A stretch of DNA of 64,000 nt from Plantactinospora sp039889035. GTDB taxonomy: Bacteria; Actinomycetota; Actinomycetes; Mycobacteriales; Micromonosporaceae. The stretch spans positions 62,001-126,000 of the forward strand of contig JBDQQY010000022.1 in the NCBI GenBank assembly GCA_039889035.1, written 5' to 3'. The notes beneath the pieces were generated by a model. The model was not told the origin of the DNA. It worked only from the letters and a program-made list of their open reading frames with translations, and did not search any database. The position numbers and the translations under genes are program-made. This document shows, piece after piece, positions 13,414-21,183 of the stretch; positions within the stretch are counted from its first letter, which is position 1, and the number at the start of each line of letters is the position of its first letter.

Positions 13414-15182
13414 ACGGGGCGGTGGGGGCCGCCGCCGCGCTGCTCCGGGTCCGGGGCATCGGCCTCCGGGTCCGGGACACGGTCGCCCGGGTACGCGAGA
13501 GCAGGCCGGCGGCGCCGGTCGGGGAGCCGGAGGCGCCGGCCGACGACCCGTCCGGGGCGGGTCTCCGCCGGGTCGAGCGCTGGGGCTGGGCCGGCGTCGC
13601 CGCGATCACCGGCATCGTCGCGCTGACCTGGATCCCGCTGCTCGGCATGCCGTTCGGCGACAACCACCTGGGCCGGATCATCGGCCGGTACGCGCTCCAG
13701 CTACGGAACCTCCAGGAACAGGGCGTCCTCGGCTCGCACTTCGGTGCCGACTGGCTCCCGTACGCCTCGACGCCGTACGCGCACCACCCGCCGCTGTTCA
13801 ACCTGCTCACCGCGCTGACCGGCCTGCTGCCGAGCGATGGCGAGTACCAGGTGTGGCTTCCGGCGTACCTGCTGGCCCTGCTGATCATCCCGGCCGGCGC
13901 CGCGCTGCTGCGCGGGCTCGGCCTGCGCTGGTCGGCAACCCTGCTGGCGCTCGGCCTGATGGTCGCCACCCCCTTCTACTGGATCTACAGCCCGCTGATG
14001 TTCGACCTGGGGCCGATCCTCGCCCTCTCCGCCCTGGTGGTACGGCTGCGTGCCCGCCCCGATCCGGCCCGCCGGCTCGTCGTCGGGGCCTGCGTCGCCG
14101 CACTGCTCAGCACCCTGGTCTCCTGGCCCGGTGTCGGGTTCGCCGCCGTACTCGGGCTGTGGCTGCTGGCGGCCCGCCGGGTCGACCGGGTGACGGTCCT
14201 GGTCGGCGCGAGCATGCTGGCCGGGGTGGCGATCAGCCTCGCCTTCGTGGTCGGGGTGACCGGAATGAACGTGCTCGGCGGGCAGGCCGAGCTGCGCAGT
14301 ACCGGTGGCGGGTACACCGTGCGGCAGTTCCTCCGCCGGCAGTGGCAGTACGCCTACGACCTGCTGCCGCTCTGGTACATCGGCGCGCTGCCGATCGGTG
14401 CGGTCGTCGGGCTGCTGGACCGGCGTACCCGGGTCTACCTGGCGATGGCGGTCGTGTTCACCGGTGCCTGGATCCTCGGGCTGAGCAACGGTGCCTTCGT
14501 GCACTCGTACTGGTCCTATCCGATGCTGGTGGTCGGGCTCGTCGGGATGGGCGTGCTGCTGGACCGGCTCGCGGCCCGGCTCACCGGCCGGACCGAAGAC
14601 AGGCTCGACGGGCTCGACGTCTCCGGCCGGGGGGACGGACTCGACGTGTACACCCGGAAGGGCGAGTTCGGAGGTCGCCCGGAGGACGGTGGCGACCTGC
14701 GGCCGACGGGTGAGCGGGCCGCCGGGATGCCGGCCGCGGTGCGTCGGTTCGTCCGGACCAGGAGGTGGCTGGCGGGTCGGCGGATCCGGGTGACCGCGGC
14801 GGCGCTGGTCGGGACGGCGCTCGGGGCGTACCTCGGGATGCTGGTCCTCGGCCCGGACCGCCAGCGGCTGCTGGACGAGCCGGCCCGGGCCGGCCGGCTC
14901 GTGGCCGGGCACCCGCCACCGGCCGGTCAGCGGTACGCCTGGGTCGCCGGCACGGGCGCGACCAGTGCACGGTGGCTCGCCTACTACTGGCGGCTGAAGC
15001 CCCGGCTGCTCACCGCCACGACGCTGCACACCGAGCCGACCCGCCCCGAGGACCTGGTCCTGGTCAACCTGCACAAGCGCCCGGACTGGTTGCCCGAGTC
15101 GGCCGAGGCGCGGGCCGTGGCGCGGGACGGGCCGTACGCGCTCTTCCCGGTCGCCGTGCTCATCGGCGCCACCAGTTCCTGA
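13410..15182 (+). CDS. Polytopic membrane glycosyltransferase (GT-C / GT39-GT83-like)
   Basis: 590 aa with about 10-12 predicted TM helices. The start GTG 13410 overlaps the GT2 stop. After a soluble ~55-residue N terminus come the first TM (ITGIVALTWIPLLGM) and an acidic loop (GDNHLGRIIGRYALQ), then YAHHPPLFNLL. The HPPL motif after the first large loop is typical of GT39-like enzymes that use lipid-phosphate sugars. A hydrophilic insert (~395-450) precedes the last TM and a ~100-residue extracytoplasmic tail. Coupling to GT2 suggests donor synthase plus user; the acceptor is unknown. Confidence 0.8.
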   Translation: MNGAVGAAAALLRVRGIGLRVRDTVARVRESRPAAPVGEPEAPADDPSGAGLRRVERWGWAGVAAITGIVALTWIPLLGMPFGDNHLGRIIGRYALQLRNLQEQGVLGSHFGADWLPYASTPYAHHPPLFNLLTALTGLLPSDGEYQVWLPAYLLALLIIPAGAALLRGLGLRWSATLLALGLMVATPFYWIYSPLMFDLGPILALSALVVRLRARPDPARRLVVGACVAALLSTLVSWPGVGFAAVLGLWLLAARRVDRVTVLVGASMLAGVAISLAFVVGVTGMNVLGGQAELRSTGGGYTVRQFLRRQWQYAYDLLPLWYIGALPIGAVVGLLDRRTRVYLAMAVVFTGAWILGLSNGAFVHSYWSYPMLVVGLVGMGVLLDRLAARLTGRTEDRLDGLDVSGRGDGLDVYTRKGEFGGRPEDGGDLRPTGERAAGMPAAVRRFVRTRRWLAGRRIRVTAAALVGTALGAYLGMLVLGPDRQRLLDEPARAGRLVAGHPPPAGQRYAWVAGTGATSARWLAYYWRLKPRLLTATTLHTEPTRPEDLVLVNLHKRPDWLPESAEARAVARDGPYALFPVAVLIGATSS

Positions 15183-15270
15183 TCCGGCGCCACCCGTTTC
15201 CTGATCCCGCGCCGGTTTCTGATCCTGGCCCGGTTCCTGATCCCGCGCCGGTTTCTGATCCTGGTCCGGG
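15181..15270. repeat. Tandem 18/36-bp repeats between convergent genes
   Basis: Eighteen-base units starting with GATCC recur five times. The unit at 15203-15220 is repeated exactly at 15239-15256, and those at 15221-15238 and 15257-15270 are near copies, giving a 36-bp period. Located between the stops of the GT-C gene (15182) and the methyltransferase gene (15352). Confidence 0.8.
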
Positions 15271-15351
15271 AAGGTGGCCCCGGCGGGAGAGTTGGCCAGT
15301 GGCAGCGTGACGAGTCCCGGACTGGACTGAGACGTGGTCCGGGCGAGAGGG

Positions 15352-16125
15352 CTACGGTCGGGTCGCCAGCGCCACGAGGCCGGGCCCGCGGTCCGGGCGC
15401 ATCCGCTGGAGGACGACGAACGGCGAGACGGCCAGCCGGATCGCCTCGCCGGCCAGCACCCCGTGCGGTTGCAGGATCCGCCCCGAGGTCGAGGTGCGCT
15501 CCTCCGCCGTCCCACCCGTCAACCCCGGATCGGGGTCGCCGGCTCCGGTGGGGCGCTCGGCGCGGCGGCCCGCCCAGCGGTCCCGTACGGAGTCGAGCAG
15601 ATAGCCGAGCGGCCAGCCGTAGTGCACTACCCGTACGTCGGTGGCACCGGCGTCGAGCAACCGCTGCCGGAGCTGCCCGGCGGAGTACCGCCGGTAGTGT
15701 CCGACCAGGGTGTCCCAGGCGCCGAACCGCTCCGGATCGGCGGGTACCGACAGCAGCAGGTGGCCGCCGGGCCTGACCAGGGTCAGCCACTCCGTCAGCA
15801 CCGGCAGGTCGTCGGCGATGTGTTCCAGCACCTCGAACGCGCAGACCAGGTCGTAGCCGCCGGCCGACGGTACCTGCCGGTGATCTCCGTTCAGCACCGT
15901 CCCACCCAGCGGCGCGATCCGGGAGTACGCGGTCGCGAAGCTGCGCGGGTCGGGTTCGGCCGCGGTGTAACTGGCCAGCCGGGCCAGCCGGGTGCCGACG
16001 GAGCCCTGCCCGCAGCCGAGTTCCAGGATGGTCCGCGGCCCGCACTCCGCCACGATCCGGCGTACGACGTTCCAGCGCAGGGCCGCCCGGGGTGGCAGCG
16101 GCGGGTCGGCCGCCAACGCGGTCAT
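15352..16125 (-). CDS. Class I SAM-dependent methyltransferase
   Basis: 257 aa. SAM-binding motif ILELGCGQGS at residues ~33-42, then AEPDPRSF, YDLVCAFEVLEHI and LVRPGGHLLLSVP, as in UbiG-like methyltransferases. The start is ATG 16125, which overlaps the GT4 stop (ATGA); the ATG three codons upstream is less likely. The acidic/Thr-rich segment near 190-210 is not part of the fold. Third gene of the flippase-GT4-methyltransferase unit, so probably modifies a glycan or glycolipid (inference). Confidence 0.88.
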   Translation of the reverse strand: MTALAADPPLPPRAALRWNVVRRIVAECGPRTILELGCGQGSVGTRLARLASYTAAEPDPRSFATAYSRIAPLGGTVLNGDHRQVPSAGGYDLVCAFEVLEHIADDLPVLTEWLTLVRPGGHLLLSVPADPERFGAWDTLVGHYRRYSAGQLRQRLLDAGATDVRVVHYGWPLGYLLDSVRDRWAGRRAERPTGAGDPDPGLTGGTAEERTSTSGRILQPHGVLAGEAIRLAVSPFVVLQRMRPDRGPGLVALATRP

Positions 16126-17366
16126 CCGACCCACCAGACCGGAGCGACGGTCAGGTTGCCGTCGGCCGTCGGCGCACCGGACGCGCCCGCCGAGGACAGC
16201 GGCGTGGAACCGTCCCGGTGGACGGTGGGGTCGATCCGGTGCCGGACCGCTGTCACGACGGTCGCCGGCCAGAAGTGTTCGACTGCCCGTCGTCTTGCGG
16301 CCCGCCGCAGCCGGGCGAGCCGGTCCGGATCCCCGGCCAGTTCGCGGAGCGCGGTGGCCAGCGCGGACGAATCGCCGGTCGGCACGAAGACGGCCGCGTC
16401 GCCGAGCGCACGGCGTTGCGGCACGGTGTCGGAGGTGACGATGGCGCAGCCGGCGGCGGCGCCCTGGAACACCTTCGTCGGCACCACCCGGCCGGCCTTC
16501 GCCGTCTCGCCGAAGATGCCCAGCGACACGTGGTGCCCGGCGACGAACGCGGGCAGCTCACCCGTCGGTATCCAGTCGTGCCAGGTCACTCGCGGGTTGC
16601 CGGCGGCTGCCCGGCGGCAGGCCGGATGGTCCTGCCCGGTGCCGACCACGCTCACCTCGATCGAGTCGTCGGCGGCCAGCGCGGCCAGCGCGGCGCCCAG
16701 GGTCCGGGTGCCGTGCAACGGGGTGAACAGCCCGACGAAGACCACCCGCAGCCGCCACCGACCCCCGCCGGCCGGGTCGCCGGGCCAGCGGCGCCGGGCG
16801 GTACGGGCGCCGGCCGCGAACCATTCCGCGCCGGCTCCGACGGGTACCACGATCCCCCGGTCCCGGGCCGCTGCCGGCAGCGCGTCGAGGTGCTCGGCGG
16901 TGTCCACCAGTACGACGTCGGCCCGGCGCAGCGCGGCGTCGTCGATCGCCCGCATCAGCCGCCCCCGCACACCCCCGGCGGCGGCGAGTCCCCGGTCCCG
17001 GGCCGTGCCGGCGGCGGAGACGAGATGGTCGAGCACGATCGGCGTACCCCGGAACAGCAGCCGGGCCAGGTGCACGTCGAAGTGCCCGAGATAGCCGACC
17101 AGTACGGCGTCGACCGGGCCGGTGGCAGTGGCACGCCGCTGCCGCAGGGTCCGCAGTGCCAGTAGGGCCCAGCACCGGGCCAGCTTGCCGGCGAGCAGCG
17201 GCAGCCGCCACGGCTGCCGGAGCACGGCTATCCGGCCGGCCGTGTCCAGGGTCAGCGGCTCGTTCAGCTCGGTCACCTCGTCACCGGCTGCCCGGAGCCC
17301 TTCGACGAGTACGCCGACCCGGGGATGTCGCCGTACGTCGTAGCTGCCGAACACCAGCCAGCGCAC
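16122..17366 (-). CDS. GT4-like glycosyltransferase
   Basis: 414 aa GT-B fold. N-terminal domain from RWLVFGSYDVRRHPRV; the linker and second domain carry RVVFVGLFTPLHG, IEVSVVGTG and WIPTGELPAFVAG. The donor-site region is AGRVVPTKVFQGAAAGCAIVTS, with the (K)xxE-like motif weak. GTG 17366 is taken as start because it directly precedes the fold; the open frame runs to a GTG at 17402. Either start overlaps the upstream gene by 86-122 nt. Sugar and acceptor unknown. Confidence 0.83.
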   Translation of the reverse strand: MRWLVFGSYDVRRHPRVGVLVEGLRAAGDEVTELNEPLTLDTAGRIAVLRQPWRLPLLAGKLARCWALLALRTLRQRRATATGPVDAVLVGYLGHFDVHLARLLFRGTPIVLDHLVSAAGTARDRGLAAAGGVRGRLMRAIDDAALRRADVVLVDTAEHLDALPAAARDRGIVVPVGAGAEWFAAGARTARRRWPGDPAGGGRWRLRVVFVGLFTPLHGTRTLGAALAALAADDSIEVSVVGTGQDHPACRRAAAGNPRVTWHDWIPTGELPAFVAGHHVSLGIFGETAKAGRVVPTKVFQGAAAGCAIVTSDTVPQRRALGDAAVFVPTGDSSALATALRELAGDPDRLARLRRAARRRAVEHFWPATVVTAVRHRIDPTVHRDGSTPLSSAGASGAPTADGNLTVAPVWWVG

Positions 17367-18387
17367 GAGCAGCAGCGTAACGTGCCGTACGCCCGCCAGC
17401 ACGTTCCGTCGTCACCGCTGGCGCGTCGCGGAATCCGTCGACCCGGCCCGGTAGCCGGCCGGAGAGTCGACGCCCTGACCACTGGACCGAGATCGCGACG
17501 GCGGGCAGGAGCAGGTCCACCAGGGTCAGCAGGAGCCGGGACAGCACGGTGGCGACCAGCGCGGTCGGCCCGGCGACGGTCGGACCGAGCAGCAGGGGCA
17601 GCGCCACCTCCCGGGGGCCGACCCCGGCCGGCGCCACGGCCAGCAGAAACCCGACCGACCAGGAACCGGCAAAGGCGCCGATCGAGCGGAGCAGCAGGTC
17701 CGGACCGCCCGCACCGACGTCGGCCAGGAGCAGCCAGAGGTGCGTACCGTAGCCGAGCCAGGTCGCCAGCGACCACCCGACGGCCCCGCGGATGCCGCGC
17801 AGGGACAGCGGCCGGGGCATCGGCTCGCGGCGGGCCAGCCGGAGCAGTGCGGCGAGGATCCGGTTGACCAGCGGCGGCCAGAGCACCAGCAACGCGGGCG
17901 GGACGGCCAGCAGGACCCACCAGTAGTCCGCCACGGCCCGATCATCCAGCACCGGCAGGGCGACGGCGGCGAGCAGCAGGCCGGTGCCGAGCGTGACGAG
18001 CATCGCCAGTAACGCCGCCGCCGCCGACGCCCGCCCCGGCACCCCGTACGCCCGTCCGAGCCGGGCCTGCACCAGGATCGGCCAGACCTTGCCGGGGAGG
18101 TACTTCGCCAACTGCCCCACGAAGAAGATCCGCGCCGCGCCGTCCAGCGGAAGTTCGGCGCCGAAGTCCGCCAGGATGGCTCGCCAGGCCAGGCAGCCGC
18201 AGAGCGCCCCGGCGACGGCGGCCAGTCCGGCCAGCAGCAGGCCCGGCACGGAGAGTTCGTCGAGCACGGCCGGCACCTCGTCCCACCGGCGCGCGACGGA
18301 CCAGCCGACGAGGCCGAGGAGTGCCGCGGTCACCGCGACCTGGGCGATCCTCCGCACCAGGCGCCACCTGCCGGTTGCGCGCGGCAT
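17281..18387 (-). CDS. Lysylphosphatidylglycerol synthase TM-domain / AglD-like flippase family membrane protein
   Basis: 368 aa with about 8 TM helices, including the family motif FFVGQLAKYLPGKVWP (~84-100) and the PAGVGPREVALPLLL motif near 265. ATG 18387 is preceded by a GTG codon and is followed by a basic N terminus and the first TM. The last ~40 residues are Arg-rich and are coded by DNA shared with the GT4 gene in another frame. These proteins act with glycosyltransferases in membrane glycolipid pathways; the cargo is unknown. Confidence 0.85.
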   Translation of the reverse strand: MPRATGRWRLVRRIAQVAVTAALLGLVGWSVARRWDEVPAVLDELSVPGLLLAGLAAVAGALCGCLAWRAILADFGAELPLDGAARIFFVGQLAKYLPGKVWPILVQARLGRAYGVPGRASAAAALLAMLVTLGTGLLLAAVALPVLDDRAVADYWWVLLAVPPALLVLWPPLVNRILAALLRLARREPMPRPLSLRGIRGAVGWSLATWLGYGTHLWLLLADVGAGGPDLLLRSIGAFAGSWSVGFLLAVAPAGVGPREVALPLLLGPTVAGPTALVATVLSRLLLTLVDLLLPAVAISVQWSGRRLSGRLPGRVDGFRDAPAVTTERAGGRTARYAAARALAGVRQLRRTATSPGRRTRRRAPGSR

Positions 18388-18543
18388 CACGACACGGACG
18401 ATACTCGGCGTGACGCCGCCAACCCGGAGAGCCACGCGGTTGCCGCAGCCTGGCCTGCCCAGCACCTCCGCCGCCGGCCTGGACTCGTCACCACCTCCGC
18501 CGCGCGCCACCGATGGACGCGGGCCGGGCATGGCCGGCTCGGC

Positions 18544-20241
18544 TCAGCCCACGTCCCAGACCGGTTCCGGGGTCTCGACCACCTCACCGTCGCCCCGAAA
18601 GAGCAGGAACCGGTCGAACGACCGGGTGAACCAGCGGTCGTGGGTGACCGCCAGCACCGTCCCCTCGAACGCCCGCAAACCGGCTTCCAGTGCCTCGGCC
18701 GAGGCCAGGTCCAGGTTGTCGGTCGGCTCGTCGAGCAGCAGCAGAGTCGCGCCGGAGAGTTCCAGCAGCAGCACCAGGAACCGGGCCTGCTGTCCACCGG
18801 AGAGCGTGCCGAACCGCTGGTCGCCCTGGCCGGCCAGCTCGTACCTGTTCAGCGCCTTCATCGCGGTGTGCCGGTCCATCCCGGCCCGGTGGTCGTCGCC
18901 CCGCCACAGCACCTCGACCAGGGTCTTGTCGAGCAGCTCCGGCCGGTCGTGGGTCTGGGAGAAGTGGCCGGGCCGGACCCGCGCACCCAACCTGGCCACC
19001 CCGCCGTGCCGGACCGGGGCCAGCGCCAGGCCGCCGTCGACCGGGCCGTTGGCCGGGTCCGGGTCGGTGCCACCCCGGGCGAGCAGGCGGAGGAAGTGCG
19101 ACTTCCCCGTACCGTTGGCGCCGAGCACCGCCACCCGGTCGCCGTACCAGACCTCCAGGTCGAACGGGAACGTGAGGTCGTCCAGCTCGACCTGCTCGCA
19201 GACGATCGCCCGCTTGCCGGTACGCCCACCGGTCAGCCGCATCCGGATGTCCTGGTCCTTCGGCGGTACGGGTGGTGGCCCCGCCTCCTCGAACTTGCGC
19301 AGCCGGGTCTGCGCCGCCTGGTAGCGGGAGGCCATCCCGTCGTTGTACGCCGCCTTCTGCTTGTACATCAGCATCAGCTCGCGCAGCTTCTGGTGCTCCT
19401 CGTCCCAGCGGCGACGCTGCTCCTCCAGCCGGTCGTGCCGGGCGAGGCGGGCCTCGTGCCAGCCGCCGAAGCCGCCCGGGTGCACCCAGGCACTGCCGCC
19501 CTCCACCGCGACCACCCGGTCGGCGGTGCGGGCCAGCAGTTCCCGGTCGTGCGACACGTAGAGCACCGACTTCGCCGACTCCCGCAGCCGCCCCTCCAGC
19601 CAGCGCTTGCCCGGCACGTCGAGGAAGTTGTCCGGCTCGTCGAGCAGCAGCACCTCGTCGACGCCGCGCAGCAGCAACTCCAGCGCGAACCGCTTCTGCT
19701 GCCCGCCGGAGAGGGTGCGTACCGGTCGGCTGCGCGTCTTCTCCCAGGGCAGCTCCAGCACGATGGTGGAGACGGTGTCGAAGAGCACCTCGGCGTCGTA
19801 GCCCCCGGCCTCACCCCAGACGGTCAGCGCTTCCGCGTACGCCAGTTGGGCCTTGCCGGCGGCACTGCTGAACTTGCCGCGCACCTCGGCGTCGTGCAGC
19901 GCCACCTCGGCCGCCGCCAGCCGCTCCCCCGCCGCGCGCAGCCCTGGCGGCGAGAGCGAGAGTACGAGGTCGTGCAGCGTCGACTCGTCGCCGATCATGC
20001 CGATGAACTGGCGCATCACGCCCAGCCCGCCGGAGCGGGCGATGGCTCCGGTCCGGGTGGGCAGGTCGCCGGCCACCATCTTCAGCAGGGTGGTCTTGCC
20101 GGCGCCGTTCGGCCCGACCAGGGCGACCTTGGCGCCCTCGCCGACCCGGAACGAGACGTCGGCGAACAACTCCCGGCCATCCGGCAGGATGTGCCCGACT
20201 CCGGCGACGTCCACGTAACCCACGTCGGCATCCTGCCCCAA
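18544..20241 (-). CDS. ABC-F family ATP-binding protein
   Basis: 565 aa soluble protein with two ABC ATPase domains and no TM segment. Walker A GPNGAGKT at 43-50 and GANGTGKS in the second half; signatures LSGGQQKRF and LSGGQQARF. The linker has the charged helices of ABC-F proteins (RLEEQRRRWDEEHQKLRE). Unusual points are LDEPDNFLD and LDEPTDNLD where LDEPTNHLD is the rule. ABC-F proteins act on the ribosome in translation or antibiotic protection; which applies here is not shown. Confidence 0.92.
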   Translation of the reverse strand: MGQDADVGYVDVAGVGHILPDGRELFADVSFRVGEGAKVALVGPNGAGKTTLLKMVAGDLPTRTGAIARSGGLGVMRQFIGMIGDESTLHDLVLSLSPPGLRAAGERLAAAEVALHDAEVRGKFSSAAGKAQLAYAEALTVWGEAGGYDAEVLFDTVSTIVLELPWEKTRSRPVRTLSGGQQKRFALELLLRGVDEVLLLDEPDNFLDVPGKRWLEGRLRESAKSVLYVSHDRELLARTADRVVAVEGGSAWVHPGGFGGWHEARLARHDRLEEQRRRWDEEHQKLRELMLMYKQKAAYNDGMASRYQAAQTRLRKFEEAGPPPVPPKDQDIRMRLTGGRTGKRAIVCEQVELDDLTFPFDLEVWYGDRVAVLGANGTGKSHFLRLLARGGTDPDPANGPVDGGLALAPVRHGGVARLGARVRPGHFSQTHDRPELLDKTLVEVLWRGDDHRAGMDRHTAMKALNRYELAGQGDQRFGTLSGGQQARFLVLLLELSGATLLLLDEPTDNLDLASAEALEAGLRAFEGTVLAVTHDRWFTRSFDRFLLFRGDGEVVETPEPVWDVG

Positions 20242-20429
20242 TCACCCCTCCCGACGACACCGGGTTTCAGCGGCGTGACACCGGGTCCCGGGCGGAATGC
20301 CGGATTCCGGGGCCAGCCCGAAAGAGGACGGGAGGCCGGGTTACGGCGGCCACTCGAAATACGAGCAGGGGCGCGGCCAGCGCCAGCGAACCGGTTTCGG
20401 CGCGGGCCGCGACGACCGGCGCGGGGCGG

Positions 20430-21044
20430 TCAGCGGGTGACGCGGAGCACCCGGTAACCCTTCTGGCTGGCATGACGCTCGACCCGCCAGCCGGCCTCGA
20501 CGAGCCAGCGCTGGAGGGAGTCACCACCGAGATGCCGGGCCACCACCAGCCATGCCACGCCGCCCGGCGCCAACCTGGGCAGCCAGCGCCGCAGCATGCC
20601 GTGCAACTCCTCCTTGCCGACCCGGATCGGCGGGTTCGACCACAGTTGCGCGAAGGTGAGGTCCTCCGGCACCTCGTCCGGCGCGGCGACGCGTACCCGG
20701 TCGGCCAGGCCGAGCCGCTCGGCGTTCTCGCCGGTGAGTTCGCGGGCCCGGGCGTTGACGTCGACCGCCCAGACGGTGGCCGCGCTCGCCCGGGTGGCGA
20801 GTACGCAGGTGATCGGCCCGTACCCGCAGCCCAGGTCGAGCAGTGCTCCGCCGGTCTCCGGCCCGGGCAGCTCGGCCTTGCGCAGCAGTACGGCCGTGCC
20901 GGGATCCAGCCGGTCGGCGGAGAAGACCCCGGCCGAGGAGGTCAGCGAGTAGTCGTACCCCTCGACGGAGAACCCCACCGTACGCCGGTCGGCGCTGGTC
21001 GCGGGCTCGGTGCTGAAATAGTGGTCGCCGGTCACGCCACGCAT
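20430..21044 (-). CDS. RsmC-like class I methyltransferase
   Basis: 204 aa. Contains GDHYFSTEP, SSAGVFSADRLDPGTAVLL, the SAM motif LLDLGCGYGP and the N-methyltransferase motif SNPPIRVGK, all as in RsmC/RlmG C-terminal domains. It lacks the degenerate N-terminal domain of E. coli RsmC, as is usual in actinobacteria. ATG 21044 is used; a GTG three codons inside is possible. Predicted 16S rRNA guanine-N2 or related methylation. Divergent from the proline-rich gene. Confidence 0.88.
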   Translation of the reverse strand: MRGVTGDHYFSTEPATSADRRTVGFSVEGYDYSLTSSAGVFSADRLDPGTAVLLRKAELPGPETGGALLDLGCGYGPITCVLATRASAATVWAVDVNARARELTGENAERLGLADRVRVAAPDEVPEDLTFAQLWSNPPIRVGKEELHGMLRRWLPRLAPGGVAWLVVARHLGGDSLQRWLVEAGWRVERHASQKGYRVLRVTR

Positions 21045-21183
21045 TCTCGCCTACCGCGCGGGCGCTCTCGCCAGTGGCCGTACTCCGGGCCCTGCCCGGC
21101 TTCCGGGCAAATGACCACTCTCTCACCAACTGTGACTCATCCACGGCGGCGCGCCGATCCGCATTTCCGTTACCCTGTGCGAC

